Assembly: GCF_042788235.1 (NCBI RefSeq)
Contig: NZ_JBHZOL010000111.1
Coordinates: 25,660-89,659, forward strand
DNA from: Sphaerothrix epifaneia
Lineage (GTDB): Bacteria; Cyanobacteriota; Cyanobacteriia; Phormidesmidales; Phormidesmidaceae
Direction of reading: 5' to 3'
Length of the DNA stretch: 64,000 bases
Shown: one piece after another, positions 16,478 to 24,449 of the stretch
How the letters are laid out: every line of letters begins with the position of its first letter
How positions within the stretch are numbered: position 1 is the stretch's first letter
Made by a program: the position numbers and the translations under genes
The notes under the pieces: generated by a model
The model's input: only the letters and a program-made list of their open reading frames with translations
The model's database searches: none
What the model was told of the DNA's origin: nothing

Positions 16478-18640
16478 CTACAATTCCAGCTCGCGCTGCC
16501 GGGAGGATCGGGGCTGTACTCCCAGGATGATGTCCTGGGCATCGGCTTCAGGCGATGACTCCCAATCGGGCGTCAAGACCTGCTCACGTCGTCGGAAAAG
16601 CTCATGACTGTGCGGGTCAGGAATCTCGTTCTGGGTGACAAAGATGTCGTTTTCCTGACTGATGGCCGCATTGAAAACGGTTGCGCCACTGGCATCACGG
16701 CCCATAATCTGCTGACGGCCATCGGATTGCCGCTCGATATCAAAGCGATAGCGGAAATCAGAGCCCTGACTGCGCCAGTCAATCTGACCGCGATCGCCCT
16801 GAAATTCATCACCCGTTAAGCCCTGGAGGGCGCTCACAATTTGCTGCCCCTGTTTGTACTGGCTGTAGGCTTCAACCGATTGCGGCAACTGGGTAATGGT
16901 GTCTGCTTGATCTGGCTGGAGCTCGTTGATTTGCGTTTCCCAGGTGCCATTGGCGGGCTTAGCGGCTTCAAAGACCGTGCCGTAGTCAGCATCGGTAATC
17001 GTGAGGCGAGCATCCTGGCCTTGAAAGCCTTCCCGCGTCAGGGCAACCACACCCGCTGAGCTGGCGAAGGCACTCGGCTCGGTTTCACCGCGAAATTGGG
17101 TGCGAGCCTGGGTGAATTGTTCCAGCGATGCGGCAATATCCGTGCCTTGCGTCAAGGTTGGATCGGGCGCTTGGGTGATGTCAGCAACGGCCTCTTCAAG
17201 GGTGCTGAGCCGGTCATCGAGCTGGGCGATCGCTGCATCCATCTGATCCAGTTGTTTACCTGTGGGTGCCGTTGGATCGAGTTCAATGGGCTCAGCCGTC
17301 TCTAGTTCAACGCCGAGCTGTTCCCCAATCGCGCTCAGGCGCTCGTTGGCCAAATTGAGGCTCTGCGCTGCTGGTGAATCTGCGTCTGCCGCCGAGCTGG
17401 GCATGGCCTCTGAGGAGGCGGCAATGGCTTCCCGGTCAGCCAGGGATGCGCCTGCCTGAGACTGCTCGATGAGGGATTGCTCCAAAGCCGTGGTGCGATC
17501 ACCGATGGCTTCGAGTTGCTGCACCTGCTCTGTCGCCCGCTTGCCTTCGGCTTTAGCTTTAGCCTGGGCGAGCTGCTGGGAGAACGCTTCGCCGATTTCT
17601 ACTGCCGCGCCCACGGTGGCGATCGCCCCGCCAATAAAGGTCAGGCCATCGACATCTTCCGAGTCCCGCATCATGCTCTGACCCATCGAGTTCAGGTTGC
17701 GAGCGGAGCGTTGTCGCTGCTGCGAGCCCGCTTGAGCTTCCGAACTCTCCTGCATAATTTCCTGCATGGTCAATCGCCGCTGCCGTTGGCGGTCGCGCTG
17801 GGCTTGCGCCTGCTTCGGCTGTTGATCCGGCTGTGCGTCTTGCTGCGGGGTTGGTTGATCGACCATCTGCTGTACCGAATTCAACGAATAACGCCGTCCG
17901 AGCTGGTGGCCTGCCAGGTGCAGGCCGTCTTTGGCAAAACTCCAGCCCTGCTCTTCAATCCGGGTTTCAATGCCCTGGTGCTGCAACTGTTGGGCAATGT
18001 CTTCCGGTGAAGTGTCAGGTGCGATCGCGGCCTCAAGGGCGGTCTGGAGCTGGCGGCGAAGACTGGGTTGAGGCGGCGTTGAGCGGGGATGCTCAGAGTC
18101 TTCGTACTGGGCTTGCTCGGTGGCCCTGCGATGCACCTGCCCCGGTGGGTCGCGCCGGATGTCCACCGCGTTGGCAGACGGTACCGCGTCGAGCTGATAG
18201 CTGCGCTCTAGATGCCGCAATACGGTATCGACCTGGCGATAATCCCAGGAGGTTGAGTAGGTTTGCCCCAGTTCGCCGACCCGATTGACGACGAGGTGGA
18301 GGTGGGGCCGGGGCCGACCATCGGGATAGGTGGCATCGTGGTGGAGCCAGCCCACGGCCTGCCGATCTGCTAGCCCCATTGCGCTTAAAAAGTCTTCGGT
18401 GAAGTCGTACCAGTCCTGCTGTGATAGGTCATCCTCAGCACTGGGCGAAATGGCGATGTGGTAGCAGGGTTTCTCCACGCGCACCCCCTGTTGAGCGGTG
18501 GTGGTCATCACCTCAGCGATGCGATCGGCATCGTTCGTGACGGCAGCGCCAAAATTGGCATAGACCTGCTGAGCATCGGCCCGTTGAACGTACCGGGTCG
18601 TCTTCTGAAAATTGCGGCTGGTGGTGACGTTACCAATCAT
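16478..18640 (-). CDS. Relaxase / mobilisation nuclease (MOBP-like)
   Basis: 720 residues. The N-terminal 190 residues form a relaxase domain. A Tyr near residue 17 (TTRYVQ) is the likely nucleophile, YHIAISPS follows, and HHDATYPDGRPRPHLHLVV continuing into NR gives the metal-binding HxD...HLH-x3-N pattern of Pfam Relaxase. A Gln-rich coiled segment (about 240-310) and a long helical acidic region follow. The last 110 residues form a small beta module and end in RELEL. That tail resembles SDLEL and SGVEL at the ends of two other proteins of this plasmid. The enzyme nicks oriT and is carried to the recipient. Its ATG overlaps the MobC-like stop (ATGA). Confidence 0.88.
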   Translation of the reverse strand: MIGNVTTSRNFQKTTRYVQRADAQQVYANFGAAVTNDADRIAEVMTTTAQQGVRVEKPCYHIAISPSAEDDLSQQDWYDFTEDFLSAMGLADRQAVGWLHHDATYPDGRPRPHLHLVVNRVGELGQTYSTSWDYRQVDTVLRHLERSYQLDAVPSANAVDIRRDPPGQVHRRATEQAQYEDSEHPRSTPPQPSLRRQLQTALEAAIAPDTSPEDIAQQLQHQGIETRIEEQGWSFAKDGLHLAGHQLGRRYSLNSVQQMVDQPTPQQDAQPDQQPKQAQAQRDRQRQRRLTMQEIMQESSEAQAGSQQRQRSARNLNSMGQSMMRDSEDVDGLTFIGGAIATVGAAVEIGEAFSQQLAQAKAKAEGKRATEQVQQLEAIGDRTTALEQSLIEQSQAGASLADREAIAASSEAMPSSAADADSPAAQSLNLANERLSAIGEQLGVELETAEPIELDPTAPTGKQLDQMDAAIAQLDDRLSTLEEAVADITQAPDPTLTQGTDIAASLEQFTQARTQFRGETEPSAFASSAGVVALTREGFQGQDARLTITDADYGTVFEAAKPANGTWETQINELQPDQADTITQLPQSVEAYSQYKQGQQIVSALQGLTGDEFQGDRGQIDWRSQGSDFRYRFDIERQSDGRQQIMGRDASGATVFNAAISQENDIFVTQNEIPDPHSHELFRRREQVLTPDWESSPEADAQDIILGVQPRSSRQRELEL

Positions 18641-18969
18641 GCTTCTGTTGATTCACCGGGTTCTGGCTGCTCGACGACGGGAGGGGTTTGCAGGGCTGCT
18701 TCGACCGCTTGCAGCGGCTCCAACGTGCCATCGACAGCGGCTCGAATTTCTTCGGGCTCAACCTGTCGGCGATAGCTGAGCGACTTCAGACGCAAGAGAC
18801 GAGCGGTTAGCCGTCTGATCAGGGCGATGAGTTGATGAAGTTCCTTTGCTTTTAGCCCCAACACGCGCAACAGACGCGATACGTTGGTGCCGATCGCACT
18901 GGCACCGGATTGAATCGTTTCCTTTTCGTCCGGCGTGACCCGAACGGGAATTCGAGTGTTTCGCTTCAT
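18637..18969 (-). CDS. MobC-like relaxosome accessory protein
   Basis: About 110 residues. The N-terminus RIPVRVTPDEKETIQSGA matches the ribbon-helix-helix start of MobC and other plasmid mobilisation proteins. A helix-rich centre and an acidic Pro-rich tail follow. Such proteins bind near oriT and help the relaxase open the nick site. The ATG at 18969 is preferred over the TTG at 18990 because RHH proteins start shortly before the first strand and an AGG lies six to nine bases upstream. It is the first gene of the transfer operon, reading away from the repeat-rich control region at 19120-19324. Confidence 0.72.
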   Translation of the reverse strand: MKRNTRIPVRVTPDEKETIQSGASAIGTNVSRLLRVLGLKAKELHQLIALIRRLTARLLRLKSLSYRRQVEPEEIRAAVDGTLEPLQAVEAALQTPPVVEQPEPGESTEA

Positions 18970-19119
18970 CACAACCTGGAATTGACCCAACTGTTTTGAA
19001 ACTAGGGCGAAAGCGATCGAAAACCTATTTATCTAAAGTTGTAAAAATATGTGTGCCTTAAGCCCATTGCTTGACCGTTCCAGAAAAGGTGTTGAGCGCA
19101 ACAAAATCGCCACTTTTTG

Positions 19120-19199
19120 GGTCATATCAGGTCACGGTGGGTCATGATTGGCCTCAAAAGGACGCGACAGGGCGCTTCAGGTCACAACAAGCCATAAGA
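19120..19199. repeat. 10-bp phased direct-repeat block 1 (parC-like)
   Basis: Eight consecutive 10-base units begin at 19120, 19130, 19140, 19150, 19160, 19170, 19180 and 19190. Units 1-3 and 7 start GGTCA; unit 4 starts GGCCT, unit 8 AGCCA, and units 5-6 (GGACG, GGGCG) are degenerate. The strict 10-bp step is close to one DNA turn. It resembles the short iteron blocks bound by ParR in ParMRC centromeres. It lies 235 bases upstream of the ParM-like gene. Confidence 0.7.
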
Positions 19200-19244
19200 T
19201 TTTGGATTTTTTAGATGCTGATCATGCTTTTTTCATCGAATCCA

Positions 19245-19324
19245 GGCCATATTCGGCCATCTTTGCCCATCAACGGCCACCGTTGGCCAGAGAGGGTCAT
19301 GAGTGGCCACCGTTGCCCTTAGGA
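19245..19324. repeat. 10-bp phased direct-repeat block 2 (parC-like)
   Basis: Eight 10-base units begin at 19245, 19255, 19265, 19275, 19285, 19295, 19305 and 19315. Four start GGCCA exactly at 19245, 19255, 19275 and 19285, and another at 19305. Unit 19295 starts GGTCA as in block 1; units 19265 and 19315 start GCCC. The block is separated from block 1 by a 45-bp T-rich spacer and is offset by half a turn (55 bp from the last unit start). Two blocks around a spacer recall the R1 parC layout. Confidence 0.72.
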
Positions 19325-19434
19325 GATTAAGTGTAAAAAATTACCGATCAGGCGAGACACCCCCATTGATGGATTTATCGAATCTTGTAAGCTTGCATAG
19401 GATGAGGTCGATGACTTAAGCGAGTGAGATTCAC

Positions 19435-20568
19435 ATGGCAGCCAAGCTCATGATCTCTAGCGACCAGGGCTCCTCAGCCAGTAAGACGCTTTACCAGGTC
19501 AACAATGGTCGCACCGGGGTAGTGGTGATGGAGCCCCAAATTCTGACTCTGCCGCAGTCCAGCATCGCTAGCTATAAAGACAGTCGAGGGGCGCTCAACA
19601 ATGCCCTGCCCGAGAATGATGCCTGGTTGTCATTCAAGAAGACTGCCGATGACTGCATGGTGCTGGGGCATCTGGCCAAACAGTTTCATGGCACCTCCAA
19701 ACTGACGCAGTTGAAGTTTGAGCAGGGGGCCGCGAAGTTGATGGCCATCATTGGGGCCATCATTCAAAAAGAAGGACTTGATCCAGAAATTGAAGTCGCG
19801 GTCGCGACGCTGTTGCCGTTTGGGGAATACGTCAATCGCGATCAGCTCAAAGAGCAATTTCAGAAAGAAGCCAAAAACTACTATTTCCGCAATCAGAAGA
19901 TCAACGTCTACACCGACGAATTTAAGTGCTTGCCGGAAGGCGCTGGATTCATTGCCAGCTATGCCCGCAAGCATGGTGAAGACTGGTTCGCTCAGCGCAA
20001 AATTGTGGTGCTGATGTGCGGCCATCGCAACACCAGTTTGCTGGTGTTCGATAAAGGCAGTCTGACCCATGAAAGCCAGACGACGGGTTTAGGGTTTATC
20101 AAGCTGGTGGAGAGTGTGATGCAGCGCTCCTCCCTCGATGATGCGGAGCTGCTGACCCCGGCCATCTACAACATGGGAGCGCACATTTCAGCGGACAATC
20201 CCAACTTGAGAATTTTACTGAAATCCTTTCACCCTGAGAACTTTCAGCGGGAAGCTGATGCCTTAGTTGGGGTGATTGAGACGGCTAGAGAAGAGTATTG
20301 GGCCTTGCTGGCGAATTGGCTGGAGTCAGCGATGCCCAAACAGTTGGATGAAATGATCATTGCGGGAGGAGGTGCCTACTATCTCAAAGACCGGCTCGAC
20401 CAATTTTTAGGGTGGGCCGAGCCTGCGTGGAATGCTGATGAGCGCTCTGAAGGGTTGCAAAACCTGCTGTCGCCTTATCCCGATAGTGAGTCTCTTTTTG
20501 TCAGGTTTCGCGATGTCTATGCCCTGCATTTCGCGATGTACAAAGAAGCGATCGCTGTCCATCACTAG
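19435..20568 (+). CDS. parM: ParM/StbA-like actin-family plasmid segregation ATPase
   Basis: 377 residues. The actin-fold nucleotide-binding pieces are visible in order: a phosphate-1 loop SSDQGSSASK near residues 8-17; a phosphate-2-like strand VVLMCGHRNTSLLVF near 190, where the usual D-x-G is altered to CGH; and an adenosine motif IIAGGGAYYL near 305. ParM proteins polymerise into filaments that push plasmid copies apart. The gene heads the plus-strand operon, directly after the phased repeats that would be its centromere, and is followed by a gene in the ParR position. The altered phosphate-2 loop marks it as a divergent member. Confidence 0.75.
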   Translation: MAAKLMISSDQGSSASKTLYQVNNGRTGVVVMEPQILTLPQSSIASYKDSRGALNNALPENDAWLSFKKTADDCMVLGHLAKQFHGTSKLTQLKFEQGAAKLMAIIGAIIQKEGLDPEIEVAVATLLPFGEYVNRDQLKEQFQKEAKNYYFRNQKINVYTDEFKCLPEGAGFIASYARKHGEDWFAQRKIVVLMCGHRNTSLLVFDKGSLTHESQTTGLGFIKLVESVMQRSSLDDAELLTPAIYNMGAHISADNPNLRILLKSFHPENFQREADALVGVIETAREEYWALLANWLESAMPKQLDEMIIAGGGAYYLKDRLDQFLGWAEPAWNADERSEGLQNLLSPYPDSESLFVRFRDVYALHFAMYKEAIAVHH

Positions 20569-20579
20569 ACAGGAAATTT

Positions 20580-21107
20580 ATGAGCCCGACCCGACATGAT
20601 GACCGACTCAAACTTCAGTTTCCGCGAATTCGTGCTCAAGAGGGAACGGCAATGGCGTATGTCATTGAATACCTGAAAACCCATCCCATTGAGCCCAAGT
20701 TTTTACTCCAGGAATTGTTGTATCACTCATTCTTTGCCCGTGCTTTCAATGCCTTGAAGCAGCCCCAAGGCGACACCGGCAAAAAGGAGCATTTGGTACA
20801 GGAAGGTTGGAAAAGTATCTGGCATCACTGGGGCACGATTGAGGCCATCTGCGCGGCTTGCGATATTTCCCCGCAGGACGTGGTGGGCCGATTAGGCGGA
20901 GCGCCACCATCGTCGCCACCGCCAGCGAATCAGGACAAAGATTCCTGGTCTGGCCTGAAGATCAGTGATTTTGCTGCCTATGTTGAGCAGGCCAGCACCA
21001 ATGGTCATGACGATGGGTCGGCATCGACAGCGGACGCCGCAGCGGGGGAACTCAGTGAAAGCGATCGAGAACGCATGAACGATATTTCAGGCATGTTTGG
21101 AGCCTGA
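20580..21107 (+). CDS. Candidate ParR-type adaptor (centromere-binding)
   Basis: 175 residues of unrecognised family. The N-terminal two-thirds is helical, beginning with RLKLQFPRIRAQEG, which could be a ribbon strand followed by helices. An acidic, Ala/Ser-rich linker follows, and the end is a short helix ERMNDISGMFGA. In ParMRC systems ParR has an N-terminal DNA-binding domain and a C-terminal helix that binds the filament tip. The order ParM-ParR, the 11-bp gap and an AGGA ribosome site place this gene in that role. The role is inferred from position and architecture, not from homology. Confidence 0.5.
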   Translation: MSPTRHDDRLKLQFPRIRAQEGTAMAYVIEYLKTHPIEPKFLLQELLYHSFFARAFNALKQPQGDTGKKEHLVQEGWKSIWHHWGTIEAICAACDISPQDVVGRLGGAPPSSPPPANQDKDSWSGLKISDFAAYVEQASTNGHDDGSASTADAAAGELSESDRERMNDISGMFGA

Positions 21108-21132
21108 AATCTGATTGGAATGGAGGTATCGA

Positions 21133-22038
21133 ATGAGTCCGGTTCAAGACCCGATTAGAACCATCTATATTGTCGGTGGCCAGAAAGGAGGGGTGGGTAA
21201 AACCGCGATTTGCCAAGCCCTCTGTCAATATCTGCTGGATGCTGACGGACGAGGCAAAGAGAGCTTCACCTTGATTGAAGCCGATGCCCAAATTGATGAT
21301 GTGGGGCGGATGTACCGCGATCAGGTGGAAACGCAAACCATCACGATCTCCGACGATCCGGCGAAGCGGTCTAATCCCGACATCATCTATGAAACCGCTG
21401 CCATCAGCCATAAAGACGTGGTGGTGAATTTGCCGTCGAACATCATTGATGTCTTTCAGGCGTGGCTCGAAGATCTCAGCGTGGTTGAGAGCCTGAAGCA
21501 GCGCTTTGATGGCAAGGTGCGGCTGCTCAAGATCTTTGTCAGTGATGGTTGCTGGGAGAGCATTCGCCAGCTCCAAAAGAGTGTGACCATGTTGGATCAG
21601 GCGGTGCCCCATGTGCTGGTGCTGAATGAAGGGCGCGTCAGCGCGGCTGACTTTTCTTACCTGGAAGACGAAGCTATCTACCAGGAGATCAAGGCATCCC
21701 CGAATCTAATTGGCGTGTTCAAGTTTCCCGCGATGGAGCCCGGAACCCGCTACCACATTGATAAGAGTAGCCTGGGGCTGCGCGGCGCGTTAAAGCAGAG
21801 CGATCGCGATAGCAAATTCCTGGTTGCCCAGCGGATTCAGAATTTCATTCGCGATATCAGCCAGACCTTTGAGGCGATCGAGACGGCAGCGACCGGCTGG
21901 TTTGAGCAGCACCCGGATTGGCACGCGCAGCCCTCACCTAAGACTCAATCGGCTGAGCCGTCTAAGGGCAAAGACAAGGGCAAAGGCAAGACGAGTCGTA
22001 AAAAGCAGCGCACCAAACCGGCGAGCGCTGGAGCGTAG
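21133..22038 (+). CDS. ParA/StbB-like P-loop ATPase
   Basis: 301 residues from the ATG at 21133, which has GGAGG six bases upstream. A TTG-started extension to 21115 is less likely. The deviant Walker A GGQKGGVGKTAI sits at about residues 12-23, followed by LIEADAQIDD where ParA has its DGD box and VVNLPSNI in switch II. This pattern fits StbB/MobD-type ATPases of plasmid stability and mobilisation operons rather than classic ParA. The last 45 residues are Lys/Arg-rich and may bind DNA. It follows the ParM-like and ParR-position genes and precedes a membrane protein, so it may link segregation to the transfer machinery at the membrane. Confidence 0.72.
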   Translation: MSPVQDPIRTIYIVGGQKGGVGKTAICQALCQYLLDADGRGKESFTLIEADAQIDDVGRMYRDQVETQTITISDDPAKRSNPDIIYETAAISHKDVVVNLPSNIIDVFQAWLEDLSVVESLKQRFDGKVRLLKIFVSDGCWESIRQLQKSVTMLDQAVPHVLVLNEGRVSAADFSYLEDEAIYQEIKASPNLIGVFKFPAMEPGTRYHIDKSSLGLRGALKQSDRDSKFLVAQRIQNFIRDISQTFEAIETAATGWFEQHPDWHAQPSPKTQSAEPSKGKDKGKGKTSRKKQRTKPASAGA

Positions 22039-22042
22039 TTGA

Positions 22043-22720
22043 ATGCCAGCCGATACCCCCACCATTCTGGAGGAGCTGCTCGGGCAGGTTGATGATAAAA
22101 CCGAGGCCCAGATCCGGCGCATCGTCAGTGCGTTTGGCATTGATGAGAATGATGCTCTGTTTCTCTTACTGCTCTCGAACTCTAGCGTCCAGGTGCTGTT
22201 AGAGCAGGCTCCCAACAGCTTTCGGCAAACCTTTGAACATGCCCATCAAAAGGTGCTCGATTCCATTGAGCAGTATGAGCAGGCAGCGCGTCGGGGTGTG
22301 GAACGACAGGTGTCTGAGTCGGTGAAGGAACTGATGCAAAAGGCTGGAGCCACCAAGGCACGGGTGACGCTCAAATCCCTCATCGGTGCCGGGGCGATCG
22401 CTTTGGGGTTAGTGGGGCTGGGGCTGCTCGGTGGCTGGAGCTACGCCCGGTGGCAGCAGTCCCAAATCCAGATGGCTCCTGGCGAGCCCCGTCAGCTCAC
22501 GCTCCAGGAAGCAGAGGCCCTGGACTGGGCGACTAGCAACGAAGGGCAATATGCCCGCCAACTCCTGGAATGGAACGAAGCCTTGCTGGGCGGCAACTGC
22601 CAGCAACAGGTAAAAGACCTCGGCGTGACGATTCAGATGGGCACTCGCAAAGCCAAATCTGGCTTCTGCCTCGTCTGGACGCAGCCGCCCTCAGAGCGCG
22701 AGTTTTTCTCCTCTGAATGA
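22043..22720 (+). CDS. Single-pass membrane protein of the partition/mobilisation operon
   Basis: 225 residues. The first 105 are helical and charged, with a coiled-coil-like stretch near 60-105. One membrane helix follows at about 112-135 (GAGAIALGLVGLGLLGGW), then a short C-terminal domain with two Cys. The arrangement (cytoplasmic helices, membrane anchor, small outer part) is common in proteins encoded beside MobD/StbB ATPases on cyanobacterial plasmids. No enzyme motif is seen. It starts five bases after the ATPase stop. Confidence 0.6.
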   Translation: MPADTPTILEELLGQVDDKTEAQIRRIVSAFGIDENDALFLLLLSNSSVQVLLEQAPNSFRQTFEHAHQKVLDSIEQYEQAARRGVERQVSESVKELMQKAGATKARVTLKSLIGAGAIALGLVGLGLLGGWSYARWQQSQIQMAPGEPRQLTLQEAEALDWATSNEGQYARQLLEWNEALLGGNCQQQVKDLGVTIQMGTRKAKSGFCLVWTQPPSEREFFSSE

Positions 22721-22742
22721 TGACGTAATCAACCACTCAACC

Positions 22743-24446
22743 ATGAGCCAGAGAACGTTTAATTCCATTACCATCTGGCCCAAACTGCAACAGGAGCACG
22801 AGTATATCGTTGCCTGTAAATCGGCGGTATGCGATCGCAACTTTGTCCTGGCGCAGCTCCTTCAATTTATTGACGGGCAGGGCTTAGAACTCTACTACTG
22901 GAATGCGGCTTTTGACTGCCTCCAGACCGTTGCCCCCTGTGGTGCTCGTCGTCAGGTGGACTTACACGACTCTGATCTCTCGCTATCCGGCGTTGAGGCG
23001 GCAGGCACGATTGCCCAGGTGGTGAGTTTGGCGCGACCGGGGGTCTTTGTCCTGGCGGGATTGCTCAAGGACATGAGCGATCGCCAGGTGCATGAAATTC
23101 AAAACGCCCATTTTGCCCTCAGGCAGAGCGAGGTTGAGCAGTACATCATTCTGCTTGACTCGGATCCTCACATCCCCCTGGACATTTATCCCTTACTGCC
23201 AGCGCTGGAATATCCGCTGCCCAATCGAGAGGCCGTGCAGCGCCTGGTGGCAGAATTTTGCTGGGATGTGCTCAGCATGGAACAGACGCCTGAGAACCGC
23301 GATCGTCAGCGGCAACTGACTCAGGCGTGTTCGGGGTTACCCCGAGGCGAGATCGATATTGCCTTGCACCGGGCGACGGAGCGGTCTACGGAGACGACTA
23401 ATCTGGCTGTCATCACCGATTTGGTGATGGATTACAAAACCAAAAAGCTGAAAGGGCGCGGCATCAATATGTTGCCGGAGCCTGATGTGCCCGTGGCAGC
23501 AGGGATGGATCGGCTCTATGAAACCCTCGATAAAGTGCGCCTGTTGCTACAGCCAGAGGCAACCACCCGGAACCTCCGGCCTCCGAAGGCGATTTTGCTG
23601 TGGGGGATTCCAGGCACCGGCAAATCGCTAGCCGCCAAGCTAGCGGCGAAACACATTGGCGGAACGTTGGTGAGCGCCGATTGGAACGGCCTGGTGGGCC
23701 GCAGTGTGCAGGAGTCGATGAAGAATCTGAGCAGCCTGCTGGATTTCGTGGATGAAATCGGCACCTGCATTTTGTTTTTCGATGAGTTCGAGAAAGCCTT
23801 CAGTGGTTGGGATACCAGTGCTGAAGGTGGAGTGCTGGGAAAGATGGCGGGGCAACTGCTGAGTTGGATGCAGGACCACACCTCGCCAGTAGTGATGTTC
23901 GCCACGATTAACCATCTCCAAATGTTGCCTGCGGAGATGATTCGGCGGTTCGAGTACGTTCATTTCTTTGGAATGCCTCATGCCGGATCGCTGTGGGAAG
24001 TCTTTCAGGTTCACCTGGGCCAGTATTTCCAATACAACTTTTCAGATCGCGATTGGCGGGTGCTGCTGCGGGAATATCGTGGTTGCACTCCGGCTGAGGT
24101 GGCGAAGGCGGTGCAGCACGTCGCCGACGCCTACTATTTCCGTGACATGCGCCAGGGCAATTTTTGCCCGGATAAACCGCTGCTGCATTTAGAGAGCCTG
24201 CTAGAAGAACGCCAAACCTTTACCCCGGCTGCTAGCCAGCGCGATATCAGCGACCAGATTGCTGCCATTATCAATCGGGCGGATTACGCCATTCCGGTAT
24301 CAGGGCCAGATACCTCACCCTTTGCGGTGCCGGAGCAGTCGTTGATGGGGATTGACGAAGACGCGCTCACCACCCGCGATCGCGCCCAGAGTGATCGCCA
24401 CTCGCGCAGTGTCCAACTTGTGGAGGGGGAGCGCTCCGAGTTTTAG
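22743..24446 (+). CDS. AAA+ ATPase (Ycf46-like)
   Basis: 567 residues. An N-terminal domain of about 240 residues with alternating strands and helices precedes a classic AAA+ module. Walker A GIPGTGKS is near residue 286, Walker B ILFFDEFE near 343, and a sensor-1-like FATINHLQMLP with a following RRFEYVHFF segment near 390-410. The arrangement resembles the cyanobacterial/plastid Ycf46 AAA proteins. The C-terminal 60 residues are polar and end in GERSEF. On this plasmid it may remodel a segregation or transfer complex, since it lies in one operon with the ParM-like and StbB-like genes. Substrate unknown. Confidence 0.75.
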   Translation: MSQRTFNSITIWPKLQQEHEYIVACKSAVCDRNFVLAQLLQFIDGQGLELYYWNAAFDCLQTVAPCGARRQVDLHDSDLSLSGVEAAGTIAQVVSLARPGVFVLAGLLKDMSDRQVHEIQNAHFALRQSEVEQYIILLDSDPHIPLDIYPLLPALEYPLPNREAVQRLVAEFCWDVLSMEQTPENRDRQRQLTQACSGLPRGEIDIALHRATERSTETTNLAVITDLVMDYKTKKLKGRGINMLPEPDVPVAAGMDRLYETLDKVRLLLQPEATTRNLRPPKAILLWGIPGTGKSLAAKLAAKHIGGTLVSADWNGLVGRSVQESMKNLSSLLDFVDEIGTCILFFDEFEKAFSGWDTSAEGGVLGKMAGQLLSWMQDHTSPVVMFATINHLQMLPAEMIRRFEYVHFFGMPHAGSLWEVFQVHLGQYFQYNFSDRDWRVLLREYRGCTPAEVAKAVQHVADAYYFRDMRQGNFCPDKPLLHLESLLEERQTFTPAASQRDISDQIAAIINRADYAIPVSGPDTSPFAVPEQSLMGIDEDALTTRDRAQSDRHSRSVQLVEGERSEF

Positions 24447-24449
24447 ACC

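Larger units (their letters stand above)
18970..19434. other. Divergent control region; probable centromere and oriT neighbourhood
   Basis: 465 bases without a gene between the leftward transfer operon and the rightward ParM-led operon. It must hold both promoters. It contains two blocks of 10-bp phased repeats (19120-19199 and 19245-19324) and a small hairpin CAACGG-CCA-CCGTTG at 19271-19285. Relaxase and MobC genes reading away from it make it the best place in the window for oriT, but no nick sequence was recognised. Confidence 0.6.

Noticed and set aside
19120..19324. Repeat blocks as a CRISPR array
   Set aside because: Units are only 10 bp with no spacers of 30 or more bases and no cas genes. 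They fit a protein-binding array.
19630..20070. Minus-strand frame across the parM-like gene
   Set aside because: It is a shadow of the well-supported actin-family frame, with no start signal.
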